Assembly: GCA_021788675.1 (NCBI GenBank)
Contig: JAJYKI010000002.1
Location: 1-22,032, forward strand
Source: a bacterium
GTDB lineage: Bacteria; Patescibacteriota; Saccharimonadia; Saccharimonadales; UBA4665
Length of the DNA: 22,032 nucleotides
Direction: 5' to 3'
Position 1 is the first letter of the stretch; the number at the start of each line of letters is the position of its first letter. Shown piece by piece: positions 15,874 to 22,032 of this stretch. Below the pieces are notes generated by a model, which saw only the letters and a list, made by a program, of their open reading frames with translations, made no database searches and had not been told where the DNA came from. A program made the translations under genes and the position numbers.

Positions 15874-15960
15874 GCAGGGATGACGGAGCGGTCAATCGTA
15901 TCTGACTGTAAATCAGACGGCCTTGTGCCTACGGGGGTTCAAATCCCTCTCCCTGCACCA
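15874..15960 (+). tRNA. tRNA-Tyr (GTA anticodon)
   Basis: Class II tRNA with a long variable arm. The acceptor GCAGGGA pairs with TCCCTGC, and discriminator A and an encoded CCA follow. The anticodon stem is TCTGA/TCAGA with loop CTGTAAA (anticodon GTA). The variable arm, about CGGCCTTGTGCCTACG, suits bacterial tRNA-Tyr. It ends 13 bases before the convergent membrane protein gene. Confidence 0.95.
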
Positions 15961-15973
15961 GCGGAACTATAGT

Positions 15974-17668
15974 TTAATCATTTTTAGGTATTACCAGTAT
16001 GCTATTACCAACTTGCCGTTCTTGCCAGTGAAGGTCATGTATTGCGTTTATTATTGAAGTCTGGGTTTGTGGTATAAAGATAATAATTTTGGATATCTTG
16101 TTAGACTTTACAAATTTGCTGAACAGCGCATTAAAATTATTAGGAATATTACCAGTTTTAAAGGCAGATATAACCGGGCTTATGGCATAGTTTTTAGGAA
16201 TAAAGCCCACATAGCCAGTTGCTTGGGTAAAAGACATGCCGGTCGCGTATTGGTAATATATTCCACTGCTATCGAAAGGTAAGATTAATATATTAGGTTT
16301 TGCACCCAAGTACCTATTAAAATTCTGCTTTTGAAATATGGTTGGCAAATTAGTTTTTGTCCAGGAATAGACAGATACGTTAGGAATTAATAATAATATC
16401 CCAATAGTAACTACTAAATATTTTATTTGTGAGTGACGGCGACTTTTGGGCCTAATTGCTAACCACAGTCCGACCGTAATGGCGGTCAGAAAGAAAAAGT
16501 ACAAAGCAAATCTGTCGGGTTGAGCGTCTCTAATTAACGGAATTTTTGCCATTAAGGCCCACGGCATCCATATGCTGGCACCCGTTTGTCCAAGTAAGTG
16601 TAGTCTTGGTCCTAGCGATGCGATGCCGATTAAAATCAGACATAAAGTTAAAACTCGATATATGCCGTATTGCCAATATTTGATAGCAATAAATAACAAT
16701 AGAAGTAGTAAAACCAATCCCAAATAAGCTCCGTTTTCAGCCATATTGCCAATAAAAAAGTGCGTCAGATTAGTTAACTGACTGCCCCCAATTAAAGTAA
16801 GTGGAGTTGGGATGAACAGATTGGCTACATTAAGAGAAAATGGAATTAAGGGGTGGATTGTTTTGGGTAAATTATGTAGTCCTTTGAGTAAATAAAAAAT
16901 AAACGGACTAAGTAAGATAACATAGGTTAACAGCGTATAAATAATATATTTAAATGAAGCCTTTAGATTTAGCCTATATTCGGTCAAGTAATAAGATAAT
17001 ATCCAAAATAAGGCTCCAAACAACATAAACGTCATAGTAATTTCCAACGATATGCCAGTTTGCAAAACTAGCAGTAATGACGTAAAGATGACAAAATATA
17101 GGGGTTTTATTTTAGTTTTGAGTAATAAAATATACAAAAGAACTATCATCGGTAGTAAAAAAATTGCGTATTGTTGAGGGTGACCAAGTAATTGACCGAG
17201 CATAAAACTTGAGAAGCCATAGATATAGCCGGATAATACTGCGGCCCAATACTTTTTAGTTAGGTAGTAAACCAGTGCGAACATAGCTGTTGCGGCTAGT
17301 ACCGGACTAAGCAGAGCGACTAGGTTATATGAAAGAATTGCGTTGCCAAATAGTGTTACTGGTAGCATTAAGAGGGATAAAGTTGGTATTGAAGTTGACC
17401 AAGCTACGTTATAACCCTTTGGAAACCAAACATATTTGCTTATGAAGGGGTTTAAATGATGCGTTATCGCATATGGCCACCAGCCGTAATACCAGATAAA
17501 TTGTTGAGGGTCACTACTATTATTAAAAATATAGCTATTTAATTTATTGATAGAGCTTGGTCCAAAATATATTAAGGATAATATCAAGTAGACTAAAAAA
17601 GCTAACAGTAGTAACACGATGCGGCGAGAGGTTGGTTTATTTATTTTTATTAGTCTAATTAATTTCAA
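15974..17668 (-). CDS. Large polytopic GT-C-like membrane protein
   Basis: An integral membrane protein of 564 residues with roughly a dozen hydrophobic helices, beginning at about residue 18. Just after the first helix comes a polar loop with SDPQQFIWYYGWW (51-63), followed by HHLNPFISKYVWFPKG (70-85). An acidic residue (Asp53) in that first loop followed by aromatic residues is the arrangement of GT-C glycosyltransferases that use lipid-linked sugars. The last 100 residues are soluble and mixed alpha/beta, probably extracytoplasmic. The start is a TTG: no ATG lies upstream before an in-frame stop, nor near the N-terminus. It is monocistronic and convergent with tRNA-Tyr. Function as a lipid-phosphosugar-dependent transferase is an inference. 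Confidence 0.7.
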   Translation of the reverse strand: MKLIRLIKINKPTSRRIVLLLLAFLVYLILSLIYFGPSSINKLNSYIFNNSSDPQQFIWYYGWWPYAITHHLNPFISKYVWFPKGYNVAWSTSIPTLSLLMLPVTLFGNAILSYNLVALLSPVLAATAMFALVYYLTKKYWAAVLSGYIYGFSSFMLGQLLGHPQQYAIFLLPMIVLLYILLLKTKIKPLYFVIFTSLLLVLQTGISLEITMTFMLFGALFWILSYYLTEYRLNLKASFKYIIYTLLTYVILLSPFIFYLLKGLHNLPKTIHPLIPFSLNVANLFIPTPLTLIGGSQLTNLTHFFIGNMAENGAYLGLVLLLLLLFIAIKYWQYGIYRVLTLCLILIGIASLGPRLHLLGQTGASIWMPWALMAKIPLIRDAQPDRFALYFFFLTAITVGLWLAIRPKSRRHSQIKYLVVTIGILLLIPNVSVYSWTKTNLPTIFQKQNFNRYLGAKPNILILPFDSSGIYYQYATGMSFTQATGYVGFIPKNYAISPVISAFKTGNIPNNFNALFSKFVKSNKISKIIIFIPQTQTSIINAIHDLHWQERQVGNSILVIPKND

Positions 17669-17782
17669 AGTTTGATCCGTATACGCTTAATATATATTTT
17701 TATTATAATCTTTTATCGATTATTGGAGCCAAGTCCATATTATTTTAACCTATAATAATCAGCCAAACTGAGATATAAATCA

Positions 17783-17811
17783 TTGCTATTTACATCAATA
17801 CATCATATAAC
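17783..17811 (+). promoter_or_regulatory. Promoter of the small membrane protein gene
   Basis: TTGCTA (17783-17788) and TATAAC (17806-17811) are exactly 17 bases apart. The ATG at 17818 follows only six bases after the -10, predicting a leaderless message. Confidence 0.55.
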
Positions 17812-17817
17812 ATAGTC

Positions 17818-18405
17818 ATGATGTATATAGATCAACGTAAAAAAATACATGTCTGGCAGTTATTGATAATTATATTTGTAATCAGTCTGTTTACCCTTCT
17901 TGAACTATACGTACCCCTATTTAGTAAACAACTAGTTGCTACGCCCTATCTATTGATTGCAGTCTTATCCGCTTTATATGGTGACTACTACAGCGGTCTG
18001 CTTACCATTATCTTGTCAACCATTGGTGTAGCTTTTGTAAGTTCTGATCATCTTCAATTTATTAATATTGCGATCACTCGATCAATTGAGTTTCTGCTCG
18101 CTAGTACAGTGATATATTATCTGGCTTGGCGAAGTCGAGATTTAACAAAAGATACCGCAAGTCTAATCAATACAGTGATTAGGTTGCAGGAGATGTCAAA
18201 AAAACTAAATAAGGATTCCAAAATAGATAAAAAGAACCTTGCTAAACTCCAGGCTGCGAATCGTGAACTGTTGGATATTGTTGATGTAGTGATGGACGAT
18301 AGTAGTATCTGGGCAAGTAGTGTTAAGAATGAAATACACCAATCAGACAAATTAAAATCAAATACTCCGAAATCCAATCCGGTCCATATTAAGTCAAAAG
18401 CCTAA
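17818..18405 (+). CDS. Small membrane protein with KdpD-like (DUF4118) transmembrane domain and coiled coil
   Basis: Four hydrophobic segments lie at about 12-32, 43-56, 58-75 and 84-104. The sequence ALYGDYYSGLLTIILS (52-67) and its spacing resemble the DUF4118 membrane domain found in KdpD and other sensor histidine kinases. A charged helical segment (about 107-160) probably forms a coiled coil, as in the linker of such kinases, but the protein ends at 195 with a Lys/Ser/Asn-rich tail. No His-kinase, GAF or GGDEF domain follows, and the DNA downstream belongs to the TPR gene on the other strand (four-base overlap of stops). It may be a stand-alone sensory or scaffold protein, or a remnant. 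No catalytic function can be assigned. A second ATG is at 17821. Confidence 0.7.
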   Translation: MMYIDQRKKIHVWQLLIIIFVISLFTLLELYVPLFSKQLVATPYLLIAVLSALYGDYYSGLLTIILSTIGVAFVSSDHLQFINIAITRSIEFLLASTVIYYLAWRSRDLTKDTASLINTVIRLQEMSKKLNKDSKIDKKNLAKLQAANRELLDIVDVVMDDSSIWASSVKNEIHQSDKLKSNTPKSNPVHIKSKA

Positions 18406-19058
18406 ACGTCAACACGGCGGGCGGGCCTAAGCATGCGTTTTGCCCGGTTTTTGGGAGATTTAAACTTTTTAAGCTTAGAGGCGACAATATCAGCTTCTTT
18501 AATCATGTCGTGAGAAATACAGGCTCTGTATAGTAAGGTATAGGTTTCTTTATTTGGTTCAAGTTCAGTTGCTCTTTCAAGTTCGTGAACCATAAGTTTA
18601 AAATTACCAAGTTTTTCCTGTACTTTAGCGTAAGCTACGTGTCTTGCGGCGAGATTATCTTCAAGTTTTAGGGCTTGCTCGAATGCGATGGCGGCTTTGT
18701 CATAATTTTCGGTTTCATAATATATAAGGCCGAGATTATGCAGTGAAGATGGAGTTGCTTCAATGCTGCTGGCAATTTCAAAACAGTCGATGGCGTCACG
18801 ATATTCTTTCTGTTTTGCATATAAGATACCAAGCCGGTTATAGGCGGCGGCATTTTTTTCGTCGATTTTTAGGATGGTCAACAGGGCTTTCTCGGCGCGC
18901 AGGAATCTATTTTCTCGCATGCTTATATGGGCAATATCCCAAAGTTTACCTATCCGGTCACCAATTTTACGAGATGTATTAGCAAACTCGTCTTCGCGCA
19001 CCTTAAGGTTATGGTAGGCCATGAAGGCGAACCCACCTACTATAAGAAGTTCGTACAT
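18402..19058 (-). CDS. TPR-repeat protein with N-terminal membrane anchor
   Basis: A short hydrophobic start (MYELLIVGGFAFMAYH) may anchor the protein or be a helix of the fold. Three to four tetratricopeptide repeats cover about residues 50-185, with recurring AAAYNRLGILYAKQKEYRDA-like units (71-90 and 106-122). These act as a scaffold for protein binding. The tail is strongly basic (KSPKNRAKRMLRPARR), suggesting nucleic-acid or membrane contact. It is the last gene of the trpS-rluD-holB run, 30 bases after holB, and that gap holds an extended -10 box. The partner is unknown. Confidence 0.82.
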   Translation of the reverse strand: MYELLIVGGFAFMAYHNLKVREDEFANTSRKIGDRIGKLWDIAHISMRENRFLRAEKALLTILKIDEKNAAAYNRLGILYAKQKEYRDAIDCFEIASSIEATPSSLHNLGLIYYETENYDKAAIAFEQALKLEDNLAARHVAYAKVQEKLGNFKLMVHELERATELEPNKETYTLLYRACISHDMIKEADIVASKLKKFKSPKNRAKRMLRPARRVDV

Positions 19059-19072
19059 ATGTTTATGAAATA

Positions 19073-19081
19073 ATTATACCA
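19073..19081 (-). promoter_or_regulatory. Extended -10 promoter of the TPR gene
   Basis: TGG-TATAAT on the minus strand, in the 30-base gap between holB and the TPR gene, 14 bases before the ATG. Transcription would start about seven bases upstream of the ATG, so the TPR gene may be expressed apart from the operon. Confidence 0.45.
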
Positions 19082-19088
19082 GATATGA

Positions 19089-19955
19089 TCATAGGCGGTT
19101 TAACAGATTTAAAATATTAAGTTTAGTATTTGTATTATGTTTACTAAAAGTTTCGCTTTGAAGGGTTAATTGTAGGATTCGATTCCATCTGTCAAATTGT
19201 GTTTCTGATGAAGATTTAGCCATCGCGACAATGGCCATTCGTTTTAAAATATCCAAAACATCTTTAAAGCCATCCTTATCTTTAGCCAACTCATTAAGCC
19301 TTAGTAAGCGATGGTAGCGGTCGGTGGTTAGTAGGTCTCTTGCTGTATCAGTGGCAGTATTAATTGAACCGGACTGATCATCTAGAAGTTTAATCGATAG
19401 TTTTGGTAGATCTCCGCTGACCGACGTAGCTCGTTCAATCAATTTATGGTCATAACCTTGATTAATTAAATAATTTAACAGATCCGCGTGGCTTGGTTTT
19501 AAGATGTTAATTTTTATACATCTGGAGCGTATGGTTGCCAGTATGTGGCTAAAGTCCGATGCTGTCAGTATTATAATGGTATTAAGTGGCGGCTCTTCCA
19601 AATTTTTTAAAAGTGCATTTTGGGCTGGAAGCGACATTGCTTCAGCGTTTTTGATAAGCAGTACCCTATTTACCGGTTGGTTTAGATTTGGCACTTTCCT
19701 GGAAAGAAAGTGATTAATCTTACGAATCTCTTCAATTTTTAATACCTGTTTCTGTTCCGGTTCGATCAACATAAAGTAAGGGCAAGAATTAATTTTGTCG
19801 ATACTAATACCTAGTAGTTTGGCTGCTAGCCAGTTTGCGACAATAGTTTTACCTGAACCTGATGGTCCGGTTAGCATAATGCCATGCGGACTGGGCTGTT
19901 TAATGTATGCTAGTAGCTGTTTTTGAGTAATCGGATTAAGCAGTGGTTTATTCAT
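19089..19955 (-). CDS. holB: DNA polymerase III subunit delta prime
   Basis: Clamp-loader AAA+ subunit that helps load the sliding clamp on DNA. Walker A is GPSGSGKT (30-37). The segment RVLLIKNAEAMSLPAQNALLK carries the Walker-B-like strand, sensor 1 is IILTAS, and the SRC motif lies in IRSRCIKI, all in the order of delta prime/DnaX proteins. The four zinc cysteines of DnaX are absent, and the protein is short (288 residues), which favours HolB. Here Walker A looks intact, although in E. coli delta prime it is degenerate, so this subunit might bind ATP. The gene start overlaps the pseudouridine synthase stop by four bases. Confidence 0.85.
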   Translation of the reverse strand: MNKPLLNPITQKQLLAYIKQPSPHGIMLTGPSGSGKTIVANWLAAKLLGISIDKINSCPYFMLIEPEQKQVLKIEEIRKINHFLSRKVPNLNQPVNRVLLIKNAEAMSLPAQNALLKNLEEPPLNTIIILTASDFSHILATIRSRCIKINILKPSHADLLNYLINQGYDHKLIERATSVSGDLPKLSIKLLDDQSGSINTATDTARDLLTTDRYHRLLRLNELAKDKDGFKDVLDILKRMAIVAMAKSSSETQFDRWNRILQLTLQSETFSKHNTNTKLNILNLLNRL

Positions 19956-20830
19956 AGCTTTTTGGGTAGTTTTTTAAAATAGCTCTTAAATATCTCTGGT
20001 ATTGGTGCATAAAATTGCTTTCGACCAATATTGGGTAGTATTACTTCCAGACTATAGGCGTGTAGCATGAGTCGTTCGGCAGTTTCGCCACCATAGAAAG
20101 TGTCTCCGACTATGGGGTGACCTAAAGCTTTCAAATGTACTCTAAGTTGATGAGTTCGTCCCGTTTTTGGTATTAATTTAAGTAAGCTATGGGATGCACT
20201 CGTCTGTATAACCTCGTATTCTGTTAAAGCTGGTTTGCCATTGACTCCAGTTCTAAAGGTAGACGGATGATTAGGATTACGCTCAATTGGCATATTTATG
20301 GTTGCCTGACTATGGTCTAGATGGCCTGAAACTATTGCCAAGTATACTTTAAGGGTTTGTCGTTTGGCGAATTGGCGTTGTAGGTACTTAGTTGCTTCAT
20401 CGGTTTTGGCCGTAATAATCACACCTGAAGTGCCTCTGTCTAAGCGGTGAACTATTCCAGAACGGTTTGTTATAAGTTTGGATTTTACCATTGGAGCGAT
20501 GAAACTAGCCACGCTACCTTCGTTACTAGACATGCCTTTGGCGTGAGTAATTACGCCGCTAGGTTTATTTATAACTACGCAAAAGTCGTCTTCGAAAATG
20601 ATCGGTAAGTTGATAATTTCTGGGAGTGGTACACTTAAGCTCATTTGCGTGAAGCTTATTTTGTCTCCTTGATGCAGCCGGTGACTGACTTTTACGACTT
20701 GCCCGTTTACCTTAATTGCTCCGGCGCTTATTTGGCTAGCAATATGACTGCGGCTTAGCGCTGGTTTTTTATTGGCTAAAAAAATATCTACTCGTTGTTT
20801 ATCGTCATCTTTATAGGTTATAACGGCCAT
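19952..20830 (-). CDS. RluA/RluD-family pseudouridine synthase
   Basis: Converts uridine to pseudouridine in 23S rRNA, or in tRNA for other family members. An S4 RNA-binding domain occupies about 12-60 (SRSHIASQISAGAIKVNG region). The catalytic domain has the motif VHRLDRGTSG (127-136) with nucleophile Asp131, and then GRTHQLRVHLKALGHPIVGD, which is the third conserved block. At 292 residues it is close to RluD (about 300-325). It sits four bases downstream of trpS and overlaps holB by four, so all are probably co-transcribed. The exact RNA site is not shown by sequence. Confidence 0.93.
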   Translation of the reverse strand: MAVITYKDDDKQRVDIFLANKKPALSRSHIASQISAGAIKVNGQVVKVSHRLHQGDKISFTQMSLSVPLPEIINLPIIFEDDFCVVINKPSGVITHAKGMSSNEGSVASFIAPMVKSKLITNRSGIVHRLDRGTSGVIITAKTDEATKYLQRQFAKRQTLKVYLAIVSGHLDHSQATINMPIERNPNHPSTFRTGVNGKPALTEYEVIQTSASHSLLKLIPKTGRTHQLRVHLKALGHPIVGDTFYGGETAERLMLHAYSLEVILPNIGRKQFYAPIPEIFKSYFKKLPKKL

Positions 20831-20834
20831 AATT

Positions 20835-21863
20835 TTAGTTACGTCTAAGGCCTACCAGCTGTTGTACTTCAAGTAGTTTAGCATTAGCCACCTGCCTCAT
20901 TAAAGCCTCGTCACGGTTTAGGAGCTCGTCAACATATGAGTCTTCTATTTGGCTGGTTTTTTGCTGGAAAGTGGTTAAAAATTTATGGACTAATTCAGCC
21001 GCTTCTTGTTTGAGATCGCCGTAGCTATGCTTTCCCTGCCATTGAGCGATAACTTCGTTTAACGGCACATCTCTTAATAATGCGATTATTTGTATGATAT
21101 TGCTTATACCTGGTTGAGTCGCAAAGTCAAAGTTTATCTCTCCCACAGAATCGGTTGTGGCAGCCATGATTTTTTTAGAAGCTTCCTCCGGGTCGTCTGT
21201 TAAAAGAATCGTACCAGGATCAATAACGCTCTTACTCATTTTTTTGTTTGGATTCTTAAAGCTTCTAATACGAACCCCTTTGTTAAGGCCGGCAAATTTT
21301 AATTGTTCATTCCAAGCTTCGGGTACTATAAATAAGTCAGATTTAAACAGGTTATTCATGCGGATGGCTATATCTCGAGCCAGTTCAAGATGTTGTCTTT
21401 GATCTTCGCCGACGGGTACGTATTGGGCGCCGTACAGAAGAATATCTGCTGCCATTAGTACCGGATAATTAAATAGACCAACGCTGACTGTATTCTTGTT
21501 TTCACTTTTATCTTTAAACTGGGTCATACGGTTCAGCTCTCCGAAATATACAAAACAATCAAGAATCCAGGTTAGTTCAGCATGCGCCGGAATAAAACTC
21601 TGTCGGTAGATATATGTTTCCTGATGTTCGGTATTAAGGCCGGCTGCAATAAACATTTTCAAGTTTCGGATAGTATTGGAGTACAAATCCTGGTGATTAA
21701 TCGGAGTTGTAAAGCTGTGTAAGTCCGGGACGAACATATTAAATTTATATGCATTGGCATGGCGAGCCTGTAATTTGGCGAGTGGTAACATAGCACCCAA
21801 ATAGTTACCCAGTGTCAGATCACCGTTAGACCGAATACCGGTTAGAATTATCGGTTTACCCAT
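20835..21863 (-). CDS. trpS: Tryptophanyl-tRNA synthetase
   Basis: Class I aminoacyl-tRNA synthetase charging tRNA-Trp. The HIGH element is the T-variant TLGN (17-20), as in Bacillus-type TrpS. The KMSKS loop is intact (208-212), and VGEDQRQHLEL (151-161) is the family-specific segment. The 342 residues match bacterial TrpS. It leads the operon trpS-rluD-holB-TPR. Its promoter is very close to the ATG (see 21868-21882). The tRNA-Trp gene is about 16 kb away in the same window. Confidence 0.96.
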   Translation of the reverse strand: MGKPIILTGIRSNGDLTLGNYLGAMLPLAKLQARHANAYKFNMFVPDLHSFTTPINHQDLYSNTIRNLKMFIAAGLNTEHQETYIYRQSFIPAHAELTWILDCFVYFGELNRMTQFKDKSENKNTVSVGLFNYPVLMAADILLYGAQYVPVGEDQRQHLELARDIAIRMNNLFKSDLFIVPEAWNEQLKFAGLNKGVRIRSFKNPNKKMSKSVIDPGTILLTDDPEEASKKIMAATTDSVGEINFDFATQPGISNIIQIIALLRDVPLNEVIAQWQGKHSYGDLKQEAAELVHKFLTTFQQKTSQIEDSYVDELLNRDEALMRQVANAKLLEVQQLVGLRRN

Positions 21864-21867
21864 ATTA

Positions 21868-21882
21868 ATTATAAGTATACCA
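21868..21882 (-). promoter_or_regulatory. -10 boxes of the trpS operon
   Basis: Two candidate -10 elements lie in the 33 bases between trpS and the transposase stop. TGG-TATACT (extended -10, 21874-21882) is ten bases before the ATG, and TATAAT (21868-21873) is four bases before it. The first gives a message starting three or four bases before the ATG. Any -35 would fall inside the transposase 3' end. Confidence 0.45.
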
Positions 21883-21896
21883 GTAAAAAGCCAAGA

Positions 21897-22032
21897 TTAT
21901 GTATCGGTCCATAACATATTGGACTCTGCTGGTATTAATTGTAGCGAGTCTAGCAAAGCTCGCATAGGACTTTTAAGTTTCAAGGTGAAGTGTGGCCGTT
22001 CTGTGTTGTACCATAACACCCAGTCCATTAGT
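21897..22032 (-). mobile_element. 3' end of a DDE transposase/integrase gene (partial)
   Basis: On the minus strand the window edge is open for 44 codons to a TAA at 21897-21899. The peptide contains VLWYNTERPHFTLKLKSP, the C-terminal signature of rve-fold integrase/transposases (IS3/IS481-like), where the Glu of the DDE triad lies shortly before this block, outside the window. It ends with SNMLWTDT. The gene runs in the same direction as trpS, and its stop is 33 bases from the trpS ATG. No terminal inverted repeat could be identified. Whether the element is intact cannot be known from here. Confidence 0.8.

Noticed and set aside
21878..21934. TACCAG/CTGGTA inverted repeat around the transposase stop as a terminal inverted repeat or terminator
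   Set aside because: It is only 6 bp with a long loop, has no T-run, and one arm lies inside the coding region; too weak to call.
1..22032. CRISPR array, prophage or UGA recoding
   Set aside because: No regularly spaced repeats and no phage structural genes were seen; TGA ends several genes and the only tRNA-Trp reads UGG.

Overview
The window looks like a chromosomal segment of a small-genome bacterium of the Candidate Phyla Radiation, most likely a Saccharibacteria (TM7)-like lineage. This is an inference from gene style and not from a marker tree. The L33 protein lacks the zinc-binding cysteines, and a GT4-GH57-GH15 alpha-glucan cluster is present. Single membrane glycosyltransferases are scattered about, genes are tightly packed, and all four tRNAs encode their CCA ends. 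TGA is used as a stop (for example at 12238-12240 and 19089-19091), so this is the standard bacterial code and not the UGA-glycine code of Gracilibacteria/Absconditabacteria.

Left part (1-4420): the tail of a possible coiled-coil protein, a membrane-bound family 2 glycosyltransferase, and a three-gene minus-strand run (P-loop kinase, YgjP-type metallopeptidase, soluble PAS histidine kinase). A tRNA-Trp with a good promoter follows.

Middle part (4610-10600): a visibly more AT-rich stretch directly downstream of tRNA-Trp. Genes switch strand almost one by one: oligoribonuclease, a StrS/DegT-type aminotransferase with an overlapping Gfo/Idh/MocA dehydrogenase, a CYTH protein, an amidinotransferase of the StrB/AGAT type, a thymidylate-kinase-like kinase and a Nudix hydrolase. 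Dehydrogenase, aminotransferase and amidinotransferase are the three chemistries used to place a guanidino group on a cyclitol or sugar, as in streptidine formation. This is the most interesting possibility in the window. A 451-base gene-free stretch follows. It holds back-to-back promoters, a possible structured RNA ending in a strong terminator, and the promoter of the next operon.

Right part (11035-21863): an alpha-glucan operon (GT4 synthase-like enzyme, GH57 and GH15 glycosidases), ribosomal protein L33, three tRNAs (Thr-UGU on the minus strand; Thr-GGU and Tyr-GUA on the plus strand), and a large GT-C-like membrane protein. Next come a small membrane protein with a KdpD-like sensor membrane domain but no kinase, and a minus-strand housekeeping operon (trpS, RluD-type pseudouridine synthase, DNA polymerase III delta prime, TPR protein). 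The right edge cuts into the 3' end of a DDE transposase/integrase gene, so a mobile element lies immediately upstream of trpS.

Several genes have a near-consensus -10 box only 4-14 bases before the ATG, suggesting short-leader or leaderless transcripts.
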